A stretch of DNA of 64,000 nt, taken from positions 449,501 through 513,500 of the forward strand of contig NZ_JAUCBR010000004.1 of assembly GCF_034676725.1 (NCBI RefSeq). Reading direction: 5' to 3'. Source of the DNA: Denitromonas sp. (GTDB lineage: Bacteria > Pseudomonadota > Gammaproteobacteria > Burkholderiales > Rhodocyclaceae). Both the position numbers and the translations under genes were made by a program. Positions 25,621 through 33,798 of the stretch are shown here, piece after piece. How positions within the stretch are numbered: the stretch's first letter is position 1; the number at the start of each line of letters is the position of its first letter. The notes under the pieces are model-generated. The model saw nothing but the letters and a program-made list of their open reading frames with translations, did not search any database and was not told the DNA's origin.

Positions 25621-26409
25621 CTACCGTTTCAACATCCGATGCACCGCCTCGAGATGCTCCGCCTCGTTGTGGCACATGCCCTGGAAGGTGGCGCACAGGT
25701 CGAGGAAGTCTTTCAGCTCCATGCGCTGGGCCATCTTCATCAGCCGCTTGGTCAGGCGCGTGGCCTTGGGTGGCTGGGCGGCGATGCGGGTGGCGATCTC
25801 CTGCGCCCGGGCCATCAGCTGGTCGGGCTCGACCACGTCGAGCACGATGCCCAGCGTCTTCGCTTCGTCGGCGCCGACAATGCGCCCCGAGAGCGTCAGC
25901 TCGAAGGCCTGCTGGTAGCCGATCAGGCGCTGCATGAACCACGCACCGCCGTCGCCGGGGATGATGCCGAGGTTGAGGAAGGTTTCGCCGAACTTGGCCT
26001 TGCTGGAGGCGACGCGGAGGTCGGCCATGTTGGCCAGGTCGAAACCGGCGCCGATGGCCGGGCCGTTGACCGCGGCAATCACTGGGATCTCGACATTGTG
26101 CAGCGCCAGTGGAATGCGCTGAATGCCGCGCCGGTAGCGGTCGGCGCATTCGGCCACATCGCCGGCGAAGTCGCCGCCGCGCTCGGCCATGTCCTTGACG
26201 TTGCCGCCAGCCGAAAAGGCGCTGCCGGCACCGGTCATGACCAGCACCGAAACGTCGTCGCAGCCATTGACCCACTCGGCGACATTGACGATGTCGTCGA
26301 TCAGGCCGGTGCCGGTGAGCGCATTGCGCACATCGTCGCGATTGAAGGTGAGCGTGGCGACGCGGCCGTCGATGGCGAGCGTGGCATCGGTGAGCGCGGG
26401 GGTGTTCAT
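25621..26409 (-). CDS. Enoyl-CoA hydratase/isomerase (crotonase) family protein A
   Basis: The 262-residue product has the crotonase fold: VATLTFNRDDVRNALTG, the oxyanion-hole segments MTGAGSAFSAGGNVKDMA and NGPAIGAGFDLANMADLRVAS, and FGETFLNLGIIPGDGG carrying the position of a catalytic acid region. These enzymes hydrate, isomerise or cleave acyl-CoA thioesters. Its start at 26409 overlaps the stop of the ADP-forming acyl-CoA synthetase gene (ATGA). With that gene and a second crotonase it forms a three-gene acyl-CoA pathway whose substrate I cannot name. Confidence 0.9.
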   Translation of the reverse strand: MNTPALTDATLAIDGRVATLTFNRDDVRNALTGTGLIDDIVNVAEWVNGCDDVSVLVMTGAGSAFSAGGNVKDMAERGGDFAGDVAECADRYRRGIQRIPLALHNVEIPVIAAVNGPAIGAGFDLANMADLRVASSKAKFGETFLNLGIIPGDGGAWFMQRLIGYQQAFELTLSGRIVGADEAKTLGIVLDVVEPDQLMARAQEIATRIAAQPPKATRLTKRLMKMAQRMELKDFLDLCATFQGMCHNEAEHLEAVHRMLKR

Positions 26410-28580
26410 GCCTTTTCCTCCTGGTTGACGATGACGCGCGCATCGACGATGGCGTAGCCATCCGGGTAGGCGAGCACCGGGTTGAGATCGAGTTCGGCCA
26501 GTTGCGGATAGGCCGAGACGATGCTCGACACCTTGAGCAGCAGGTCCACCAGCGCGGCCTTGTCCACCGCCGCCTCGCCGCGCGCACCTTCGAGAATCTT
26601 GCGCGCCTTGATCTGGTCGACCATCGAAACCGCCGCATGGCGCGACAGCGGAATGGCGCGGAAGGCCACGTCTTCGAGGATCTCGACGAAGATGCCGCCC
26701 AGGCCGAACATCAACACCGGCCCGAAGATCGGATCGCGGCTCACGCCGATGATGACTTCGGTGCCCTTCTTGGCCATCGGGGTGACCAGCACCCCCTTGA
26801 TCTCGGCGGTCGGCAGGTAGGCCTGGCACGAGCGCATGATCTGCTCCCAGGCGTCGCGCAGCGCGGTCTCGCCGCGCAGGAAGAGCTTGACCCCGCCGGC
26901 GTCGGACTTGTGCAGGATGTCCTTCGACACCACCTTCATGACCAGCGCCTGCTCGCCGAAATGGGCCGCCACATCGCCCAGCTCGGACGGGTCGGTGACC
27001 AGGATCTCCTCGGCCACCGCAATGCCGTGCGAGCGCAGCAGCGCCTTGGCCTCGACCTCGAACAGGTCGCGCCCCTCGGCGCGGGCCTTTTCGAACACCG
27101 CCAGCTGGTTGGCATGCGGCACCACGGCCTCGACGGGCACCTGCTCGGCGGCGTTCTTGAGATACAGCCCGCGCTCGCCCAGCGCCGCCAGCACCCGCAC
27201 GGCGTGCTCGATGGAGCTGTACACCGGCAGACCGGCCTCATGCAGGCGGCGCAGCGCCGGCGGCTTGATCGGCGCATACAGGCTGTAGATGACCAGCGGC
27301 TTGTCCACCCGGTGCGCCAGTTCGATCATCGCCTCGGCGCCGCGCATCTCATCGCCCAGCAGCTGCTCGGCAAAACGGGTGCTGTAGCCGCCGAACATGC
27401 CGACCAGGAAGATCTGATCCACGCCCGGATCGTCGGCCACGATCTCCATGCAGGTGGCCAGCAAGGCGGGGTTGGCATCGGTGCTGCCGGCCACATCGAC
27501 CGGGTTGATGACCGAGGCCTGGGCGAACAGCACATCGCGCAGGCGTTGCTGGGTCTCGGCGCTCAGCGTGGCCAGCTCCAGGCCCGCTTCGGACAGGCGG
27601 TCGGAGGCGATGGTGGCCTGGCCGCCGCCGTCGGAGATGACCGCCACGCGCTTGCCGGGTGCCATCTGCAACTGGGCGAGCCCCTCAGCCACGGGCAATA
27701 CTTCATCCGAGTCCTGCACCACGCTCACCCCCACCTGGCGCAGCAGGTCGACCGTCATGGCATAGCTGCCGGCCAGTGCGCCGGTGTGCGAACTGGCGGC
27801 CTTGGCGCCCAGCTCGGTGGAGCCGGACTTGTACACCACCACCGGCTTCACCGCCGTCACGTCGCGCGCCACCTGCAAGAAGCGCTCGCCATCGCGGAAA
27901 CCCTCGACATACAGCGTGGCCACATGGGTCTGTTCGTCTTCGCCCAGGTAGCGCAGGTAGTCGTTGAAGCCGATGTCCGCCTGGTTACCCGGGCCGACAT
28001 AAGTCGAGAAGCCCACATGGCGGTTGTGCTCGGCCTCGAGCACCAGCGACAGCAGCATGTTGCCCGACTGCGAGATGAAGCCCACATGGCCCGGCTTGAC
28101 GTTGGCCAGCGCAAGCAGGTTGACCTTCTTGTGCAGGTTGAACATGCCCGAGGTGTTCGGGCCGATGATGCGCACATTGTGCTCGCGGGCGGCGGCCATC
28201 ATGGCGGCCTCGAGCTTGACGCCCTCGCCACCGATCTCCTTGAAGCCGCTGGCCAGCACCACCGCGCCCTTGACGCCCTTCTTGCCGCATTCGGCAATCA
28301 GGCCCGGCAGCGACGACGCCGGGGTGCAGATCAGCGCCAGGTCGATCTTGCCCGGAATGGCCTCCAGCGACGGATAGGCCTTGACCCCGAGGATCATGTC
28401 CGCCTTGGGGTTGATCGGGTAGATGGCGCCGGCATAGCCGTCCTTGATCAGGCCGACCATGGCCTTGTAGCCGCGCTTGGTGGAATCGGACGACGCGCCG
28501 ACGATGGCGATAGCCTCGGGCGCGAGAATGTCGTGCAACGGGCTGCGGCCACTGAGCGATTGGTGTTTTGCGATAGCCAT
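26406..28580 (-). CDS. ADP-forming acyl-CoA synthetase (acetate-CoA ligase family), fused alpha-beta
   Basis: The 724-residue protein combines, in order, a CoA-binding domain (IAIVGASSDSTKRGY and YPINPK near residues 24-60), succinyl-CoA-synthetase-like flavodoxin domains with the phospho-His loop ASSHTGALAGS near residue 265, and a C-terminal ATP-grasp domain (VAEEILVTDPSE to LDLNPVLAYPDG). Such enzymes interconvert acyl-CoA and acid plus nucleoside triphosphate, often activating aromatic or branched acids. It sits between two crotonase genes, 3 bp from the upstream one, in one operon. The long open frame on the opposite strand here is a codon-bias shadow. Confidence 0.92.
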   Translation of the reverse strand: MAIAKHQSLSGRSPLHDILAPEAIAIVGASSDSTKRGYKAMVGLIKDGYAGAIYPINPKADMILGVKAYPSLEAIPGKIDLALICTPASSLPGLIAECGKKGVKGAVVLASGFKEIGGEGVKLEAAMMAAAREHNVRIIGPNTSGMFNLHKKVNLLALANVKPGHVGFISQSGNMLLSLVLEAEHNRHVGFSTYVGPGNQADIGFNDYLRYLGEDEQTHVATLYVEGFRDGERFLQVARDVTAVKPVVVYKSGSTELGAKAASSHTGALAGSYAMTVDLLRQVGVSVVQDSDEVLPVAEGLAQLQMAPGKRVAVISDGGGQATIASDRLSEAGLELATLSAETQQRLRDVLFAQASVINPVDVAGSTDANPALLATCMEIVADDPGVDQIFLVGMFGGYSTRFAEQLLGDEMRGAEAMIELAHRVDKPLVIYSLYAPIKPPALRRLHEAGLPVYSSIEHAVRVLAALGERGLYLKNAAEQVPVEAVVPHANQLAVFEKARAEGRDLFEVEAKALLRSHGIAVAEEILVTDPSELGDVAAHFGEQALVMKVVSKDILHKSDAGGVKLFLRGETALRDAWEQIMRSCQAYLPTAEIKGVLVTPMAKKGTEVIIGVSRDPIFGPVLMFGLGGIFVEILEDVAFRAIPLSRHAAVSMVDQIKARKILEGARGEAAVDKAALVDLLLKVSSIVSAYPQLAELDLNPVLAYPDGYAIVDARVIVNQEEKA

Positions 28581-28583
28581 AGG

Positions 28584-29366
28584 TCAAACCCCCTTGAAAA
28601 CCGGTGTGCGCTTCTCGGCGAAGGCATCGATACCTTCCTGCCAGTCACGGGTGGTGCCGACGAACATCATGCCTTCGAGCTCGGCGGTGAGCGCAGCGTC
28701 CAGCGTGCGCTCGGCCGCCATGTTCAGGTGCTCCTTGGCCAGCTGCATCGAGAACGGCGCCTTGCTGGCGATGCGCTGCGCAAACTCACGCGCCGCGTCG
28801 AGAAAGCCGTCGTCCGGAAACACCCGGTTGGCCAGGCCGATGCGCACCGCTTCCTCGCCCTTGATCCGCTCACCCAGGAACACCAGCTCGCGCGCCTTGG
28901 CCAGCCCCACCAGCCGCGGCAGCAGATAGGTCACGCCGCCGCCCAGGTAGTTGCCGATGCTCACCTCGGGCAGGCCGATCTGTGCGCTCTCGGCCATCAG
29001 GATGAAGTCCGAGGCCATGGCCACCTCGGCCCCCGCCCCCAGCGCAAAGCCATTGACCGCCGCCACCACCGGCTTGGACAGCAGCATCAGCCGCTTGCAG
29101 ACAATCTGCTCGCCCTGCAGGTATTGCCGCCGATCAAAGGCGGTGCGGCCGGTCTTGTGCTCCTTGAGGTCGGCACCCACGCAAAACGCCCGCCCCTCGC
29201 CGGTGAGCAGCACCACGCGCGCGTCACGGTCGGCCTCGGCCACACCGAGCGCATCGTTCAGCTCGTCATACAGCGTCTGCGTCACTGCATTGAGCCGGTG
29301 CGGCCGGTTGAGCCGGATCTCGGCAATGCCGTTTTTCATCTCATACAGAATCGTTTCGTAAGCCAT
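28584..29366 (-). CDS. Enoyl-CoA hydratase/isomerase (crotonase) family protein B
   Basis: This 260-residue crotonase shows IAEIRLNRPHRLNAVT, oxyanion-hole segments GEGRAFCVGADLKEHK and NGFALGAGAEVAMASDFILMAE, and the IGLPEVSIGNYLGGGVTYLLPRLVG active-site region with a Glu in the catalytic position. It is only distantly similar to crotonase A in the same operon, so the two probably act on successive intermediates. It is the first gene of the operon and lies 27 bp after the RpiR regulator gene on the same strand. Confidence 0.92.
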   Translation of the reverse strand: MAYETILYEMKNGIAEIRLNRPHRLNAVTQTLYDELNDALGVAEADRDARVVLLTGEGRAFCVGADLKEHKTGRTAFDRRQYLQGEQIVCKRLMLLSKPVVAAVNGFALGAGAEVAMASDFILMAESAQIGLPEVSIGNYLGGGVTYLLPRLVGLAKARELVFLGERIKGEEAVRIGLANRVFPDDGFLDAAREFAQRIASKAPFSMQLAKEHLNMAAERTLDAALTAELEGMMFVGTTRDWQEGIDAFAEKRTPVFKGV

Positions 29367-29393
29367 GCCCCTCTCCCAGAATCACCCATCACC

Positions 29394-30332
29394 TCATCGC
29401 ATCTCGACGCCCAGCGCGTCGAGAAACCGTTCCTGCCGCTCCAGCGCCCGCAGCGCCTTGCCCCCCAGCTCCTTGGCCACCAGATTGACCAGCCCCTCGC
29501 AGAACACCACGTAGGCGCCGATGCTGTTGCTGATGAAGCTGCTTTGATGGGGAATGAAAAACACATGCCCGGCACGCGCGGCCAGCGGCGAGGCGCGTGA
29601 ATCGGTCAGCGCGATCACCGCAATGCCCGACTCGCCGGCAATGCGCGCCACCTCTGCCACCCGCCGGCTGTAGGGCTTGACGCTGGAGACCACCAGCACA
29701 TCACCCCGGCTCAGCTGCGCCAGCGCCTCGGCAATACCCTGCCCCGGCGTGTCGAGCAGAGACACATCCGGCCGCACCAGGCTCAGGCCGTAGCACAGCA
29801 GGCTGGTCACCGCATGGATCTGACGCACGCCATAGAGCCGGACCCGGCGGGCCCGCGCCAGCAGCCGCGCCGCCTGGCGCAGTTCGGTCGCATCCAGCTG
29901 CGACAGAAAGCCGTCAACGTTGGCAATCGACTCCCGGGCCAACTGCACCACCACGCCCACGTAGTCGTCCGCGCCCGCCTCGGCATCGATCAGCCGGTGC
30001 CCCTGCCGGGTGTAGAAGTTGCCATGCGCCCCGGCAATGCGCTCACGAAACACGCCCTGGAATTCCGAAAACCCCGCGTAGCCCAGGCTGCGCACCAGTC
30101 GCGACAACGTTGAAGCGTTCACGCTCAGCCAGGCCGCCAGCTCGGTAATCGAGCGCACCGCAACCTCCTCGGGCCGATCCACCAGGCGTGCCACCACGTC
30201 CAGCGCCTTCTTGCCAAGAGACACCTCGGCTTCGCCGCGGCGGATACGCACCACCAGTTCGCGCAAGGCCTCCACGCTGCGGGGTGGCAGTGGCGAATCG
30301 GTCAGATGCACAGGCGCGAGTGGGGTATTCAC
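29394..30332 (-). CDS. RpiR/MurR-family regulator (HTH-SIS)
   Basis: The protein has the RpiR helix-turn-helix (SITELAAWLSVNASTLSRLVRSLGYAGFSEFQ, about residues 60-95) and a C-terminal SIS domain (RRVRLYGVRQIHAV, DVLVVSSVKPYSRRVAEVARIAGESGIAVIALTD) that normally binds phosphosugars or related ligands. A GTG at 30332 (VNTPLAPVHL) is chosen because inverted repeats typical of an operator lie just upstream at 30362-30392; an in-frame ATG at 30416 would put those repeats inside the gene. It precedes and probably controls the acyl-CoA operon. Confidence 0.85.
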   Translation of the reverse strand: MNTPLAPVHLTDSPLPPRSVEALRELVVRIRRGEAEVSLGKKALDVVARLVDRPEEVAVRSITELAAWLSVNASTLSRLVRSLGYAGFSEFQGVFRERIAGAHGNFYTRQGHRLIDAEAGADDYVGVVVQLARESIANVDGFLSQLDATELRQAARLLARARRVRLYGVRQIHAVTSLLCYGLSLVRPDVSLLDTPGQGIAEALAQLSRGDVLVVSSVKPYSRRVAEVARIAGESGIAVIALTDSRASPLAARAGHVFFIPHQSSFISNSIGAYVVFCEGLVNLVAKELGGKALRALERQERFLDALGVEMR

Positions 30333-30361
30333 GAGTGGAGCAGATTCCTTGCAACGGCGCG

Positions 30362-30392
30362 GCGCAACAAATTTTGCGCAACGGCAATTGCC
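30362..30392. promoter_or_regulatory. Two inverted repeats upstream of the RpiR gene
   Basis: GCGCAA-CAAATT-TTGCGC (30362-30379) and the perfect palindrome GGCAATTGCC (30383-30392) lie 30-60 bp before the preferred GTG start. Their closeness and symmetry suggest an autoregulatory site for the RpiR protein, though other proteins could bind. Confidence 0.45.
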
Positions 30393-30586
30393 AACAAGAA
30401 TAATTGCATTCTCCACCCGCAGGCAAGCGCGCGCCGCACGCAGCGCTCCCGCCCAGGCACCCTGTCGTCATCACTCGCAGCATGGCCTACCGGAGCGGCT
30501 GCGCCGCACCCGCCACCCTAAAAGCATCACGACATCGACATTGACATATACTTCGGAGCGACGCCCACACAGACCAACGGCAGGCC

Positions 30587-31540
30587 ATGGCCAGACGACG
30601 CAGACACGCCAAAGAGTCCCCCATTGAGATCGCCCTCGCCGCCGACTGGCGCGCCTCGGCTGTCATGGCCGCCCTCTGCTTCTTTGGCCCCAGAATGCTC
30701 AGCGCCATACTCGACACCTCGCCCCTGCTCAAAGGGCTGGGGGTTGTCTTTTCCACGATTGGCACCGCGCTCGCGGCGGTGTTCGGCGCGATCGCAGCGA
30801 TCAAACTGGCTAAGCGGCTGCTCACGCGCCACCGCCAGCCTGAGCGGCCCTGCCCCGCGCCAGCGAACGGCCATGTGCTCAACGGCGCGCCACGCAACGA
30901 GCCCACCATCCCGACCGCCCCCGGCCCTCCCGATCCTCCCGCCGCCGCCACGCCGCAGGCCTGGTCCATCGACGTGTTGCGCCGCATTGAATGGAAGCGT
31001 TTCGAAGACCTGTGCTGCGCTTTTTATGTTGAAAAGGGCATTCGCGCGCGCACCACGGCGCTGGGCGCGGACGGCGGCGTCGACATCCACTTGTTTCAGG
31101 ACGACGCCTCGCCCACCCAGGCCACCGCCATCGTTCAGTGCAAAGCCCACAACAGCCGCATCGGCGTCAAGCCGATCCGTGAGTTGCGCGGCGTGATGGC
31201 GCACGAAAAGGTCGATAAAGCCTTCTTCATGGCGCCGGGCGGTTTCACTGACGAGGCGCGCGCTTTTGCCACCGAGCATCGCATTACCCTGCTCGACGCC
31301 AGGCTCATTTACGCCATGATTACCCGCCTGCCTGTCGCGGCCCGCCAACGACTGCTCGCACTGGCCACCGACGGTGACTGGACCACCCCCACCTGTCCGG
31401 ACTGCGGCAAAAAGCTGGTCGCCCGCGATAGCAAACGCGGCCCCTTCTGGGGCTGCCGCGACTATCCGCGCTGCAAGGGCACGATGCCGATGCGCAAGAC
31501 CGATGCCTCAGCACGCGCGCGCGCCATGGAGATGCATTGA
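30587..31540 (+). CDS. Membrane-anchored Mrr-type nuclease domain protein with C-terminal topoisomerase-type zinc ribbon
   Basis: The 317-residue product has a hydrophobic N-terminal region (two helices, about residues 24-40 and 50-75), a Pro-rich linker, a restriction-endonuclease-like domain (WKRFEDLCCAFYVEKG, GADGGVDIHLF, AIVQCKAH: the D...QxK catalytic pattern at about residues 162-190) and a four-cysteine zinc ribbon (CPDCGKKLVARDSKRGPFWGCRDYPRCKG). Such Mrr_cat proteins cut modified or foreign DNA; the membrane anchor and zinc ribbon recall putative DNA-surveillance nucleases. A small exported protein gene overlaps its stop. No partner methylase is nearby. Confidence 0.85.
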   Translation: MARRRRHAKESPIEIALAADWRASAVMAALCFFGPRMLSAILDTSPLLKGLGVVFSTIGTALAAVFGAIAAIKLAKRLLTRHRQPERPCPAPANGHVLNGAPRNEPTIPTAPGPPDPPAAATPQAWSIDVLRRIEWKRFEDLCCAFYVEKGIRARTTALGADGGVDIHLFQDDASPTQATAIVQCKAHNSRIGVKPIRELRGVMAHEKVDKAFFMAPGGFTDEARAFATEHRITLLDARLIYAMITRLPVAARQRLLALATDGDWTTPTCPDCGKKLVARDSKRGPFWGCRDYPRCKGTMPMRKTDASARARAMEMH

Positions 31541-31857
31541 TGACAAAAACACTGCTCACCGGCCTGCTGGCCGTCTTGTCCGCCAACGTCATGGCCGAGT
31601 CGGTATTTCATGCTGCGGGCAAAGCGCTTGGCCAGATCAGCACCGGGGTCGCCGAAGGCGTGACTCAGCCGCTGCGCGACGCGCAGCCGGAGTGGGTCAC
31701 GATCGCGCCGAAGTCGAAGAAGGCGTGCATTGCCGAATCCGGCGGCGAACTGAACACCCTCTATATGCGCTGCCGCAATGGCCGACAGGAGTATGTTCGC
31801 CACGACGCCAACGGCCGCAAGCACGTGCTGTCCGAGCGCCCGATACCGCAGCACTAA
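31540..31857 (+). CDS. Small exported protein, unknown
   Basis: A 105-residue product whose ATG (31540) overlaps the nuclease stop by one base (TGATG). It starts with a signal peptide (KTLLTGLLAVLSANVMA/ES). The mature part is short, basic and has two cysteines (KACIAES and YMRCRNG). I recognise no family. Coupling to the membrane nuclease suggests a shared transcript, but an exported partner for a cytoplasmic nuclease is unexpected. Confidence 0.65.
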   Translation: MTKTLLTGLLAVLSANVMAESVFHAAGKALGQISTGVAEGVTQPLRDAQPEWVTIAPKSKKACIAESGGELNTLYMRCRNGRQEYVRHDANGRKHVLSERPIPQH

Positions 31858-31887
31858 AAAAACGGCCCCGACACTGGGTCGAGGCCG
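31856..31887 (-). terminator. Intrinsic terminator of the D-amino-acid operon
   Basis: On the minus strand CGGCC-T-CGAC-loop-GTCG-G-GGCCG is followed by seven U residues. It lies 115 bp past the AGCS carrier stop and within the end of the small exported gene on the other strand, so it can separate the convergent transcripts. Confidence 0.8.
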
Positions 31888-32002
31888 GAAGCCACGCAAG
31901 CGAGGGGGGCTTGCGTGCTGTCAGCGCTATCCGGAGGATCCGGACGGCGCCATGGGAGCTTTGATCACGGCGCGCCGCCCCGCCGCGACCGGGGTGCCAG
32001 CA

Positions 32003-33352
32003 TCAGCCGCGGCGACCCGCGAAATACGCTTGCGTCAGCTTCGCCACCACCGGCGACAGCAGCAACAGCGACACCAGGTTGGGCAGCGCCATGAAGGCGT
32101 TGAGGGTATCGGCCAGCAGCCACACGAAGTCCAGCTGCGACACCGCGCCGAGCAGCACGAACAACGTCCACACGATGCGATAGGGTTTTTCGACGGCCGT
32201 GCCGAGCAGGTATTCCCAGCACTTTTCACCGTAGTAGGCCCAGCCGAGGATGGTGGTGTAGGCGAACACCGCCAGCGCGATCGCCAGGAAGGCCGCGCCG
32301 ATGCCGGGGAAGGCGGTGGCGAAGGCGCTGGAGCTGAGCGCCGCGCCACTCAGGCCGCTGCTCCAGGCGCCGGTGACGATCAGCACCAGGCCGGTCATGG
32401 TGCACACGATGAGCGTGTCGATGAAGGTACCCATCATGCCCACCAGACCGGACTCGACCGCGTTCTTCGACTGCCCCGCCGCCTGGGCGATACCGGCCGT
32501 GCCCAGGCCCGCCTCGTTGGAGAAGATGCCGCGCGCCACGCCGTAGCGGATCGCCATCATGATCGCCGCGCCGGCAAAGCCGCCGGTGGCCGCCGCCGGG
32601 CTGAAGGCGTAGCTGAAGATCAGGCCGAAGGCCGCGGGGATGCGCTCGGCGTAGAGGCCGAGCACCGCCAGCGAGGCGACGATGTAGCCGATGCACATGA
32701 AGGGCACCAGCTTCTCGGCCACCGCGCCGATGCGCTTGACCCCGCCGAGCAGCACGAAGCCGGTCAGCGCCGCCAGCACCACACCGGTCAGCCACGGGGC
32801 AATGCCGAAGCTGGCCTGCATCGCCTCGGCAATGCTGTTGGATTGCACCATGTTGCCGATGCCGAAGCCGGCCAGCCCGCCGAACAGCGCAAAGGCCGCC
32901 GCCAGCCAGCGCCAGCTGCGCCCGAGGCCGTTCTTGATGGCGTACATCGGCCCGCCGATCTGCTCGCCGTTGGCGTCGGTCTCGCGGTAATGCACCGCCA
33001 GCACCACCTCGGCGTACTTGGTGGCCATGCCGACCAGCGCGGTCATCCACATCCAGAACAGTGCGCCGGGGCCGCCGAGCGCAATGGCCGTGGCCACGCC
33101 GGCGATGTTGCCGGTGCCCACGGTGGCCGCCAGCGCGGTCATCAGCGCGGCGAAGGGGGTGATTTCACCGGGCGCGTCGGCGGCCGGCTTGCGCCCATGC
33201 CACACCATGGCAAAGCCGGTGCCGATGCGGGCGATCGGCATCAGCTTGAGACGGATCTGCAAGAACAGGCCGGTGCCGAGGATCAGCACCAGCATCGGCG
33301 GGCCCCACACGATGCCGTTGATGGCCGAGACGAACTGGGTCAATGCTTCCAT
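32003..33352 (-). CDS. AGCS-family alanine/glycine:cation symporter
   Basis: The 449-residue protein has about eleven transmembrane helices and the AGCS signatures: FAALMTALAATVGTGNIAGVATAIALGGPGALFWMW, YAEVVLAVHYR, and the later EAGLGTAGIAQAAGQSKNAVESG. These carriers bring in alanine or glycine, including D-alanine, with sodium or protons. It is the last gene of a dadA-ridA-carrier operon and ends before a strong terminator. Confidence 0.94.
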   Translation of the reverse strand: MEALTQFVSAINGIVWGPPMLVLILGTGLFLQIRLKLMPIARIGTGFAMVWHGRKPAADAPGEITPFAALMTALAATVGTGNIAGVATAIALGGPGALFWMWMTALVGMATKYAEVVLAVHYRETDANGEQIGGPMYAIKNGLGRSWRWLAAAFALFGGLAGFGIGNMVQSNSIAEAMQASFGIAPWLTGVVLAALTGFVLLGGVKRIGAVAEKLVPFMCIGYIVASLAVLGLYAERIPAAFGLIFSYAFSPAAATGGFAGAAIMMAIRYGVARGIFSNEAGLGTAGIAQAAGQSKNAVESGLVGMMGTFIDTLIVCTMTGLVLIVTGAWSSGLSGAALSSSAFATAFPGIGAAFLAIALAVFAYTTILGWAYYGEKCWEYLLGTAVEKPYRIVWTLFVLLGAVSQLDFVWLLADTLNAFMALPNLVSLLLLSPVVAKLTQAYFAGRRG

Positions 33353-33379
33353 GATTCGGTTTCCTTGAATGTCCGCAGG

Positions 33380-33757
33380 TCAGCGCGCCAGGCGCGCGAT
33401 GGCTTCGATCTCGACGCGGGCACCGGTCGGCAAGGCCGCCACCTGCACCGTCGAGCGCGCCGGGCGATGCTCGCCGAAGCGCTGGGCGAAGACGGCGTTC
33501 ATGGCTGCGAACTCGCCCAGGTCGGTCATGAACACCGTCACCTTGATCACGTCGGACAGCGCCGCGCCGGCGCTCGACAGGATGCCTTCGAGGTTGTCGA
33601 ACACCTGCCCGGTCTGCGCGGCGATATCGCCGGCCACCTTCTCGCCGGCGGTGGTCAGCGGGATCTGGCCGGAGGTGAACAACAGCCCGTCGAGGGCGAT
33701 GGCCTGCGAATAGGGGCCGATGGCCTGCGGGGCGCGGTCGGTGCAAATCACTTGCAT
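33380..33757 (-). CDS. RidA-family reactive imine/enamine deaminase
   Basis: The 125-residue protein fits the RidA/YjgF fold: APQAIGPYSQAIALDGLLFTSGQIPL near the start, VFDNLEGILSSAGAALSDVIKVTVFMTD, and the C-terminal RSTVQVAALPTGARVEIEAIA with the catalytic Arg near residue 101 and acidic E near 117. RidA hydrolyses 2-aminoacrylate and other imines, the kind of product formed when DadA oxidises D-amino acids. It lies between dadA and the AGCS gene. Confidence 0.95.
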   Translation of the reverse strand: MQVICTDRAPQAIGPYSQAIALDGLLFTSGQIPLTTAGEKVAGDIAAQTGQVFDNLEGILSSAGAALSDVIKVTVFMTDLGEFAAMNAVFAQRFGEHRPARSTVQVAALPTGARVEIEAIARLAR

Positions 33758-33798
33758 GAAGCGGTCTCCTTTGGTGAGTCGTGTTGTTGTCGGGGAAG

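Noticed and set aside
26502..29600. Plus-strand open frame of about 1032 codons antisense to the acyl-CoA operon
   Set aside because: It spans three minus-strand genes with clear domains and has His/Gln/Arg-rich shadow composition.
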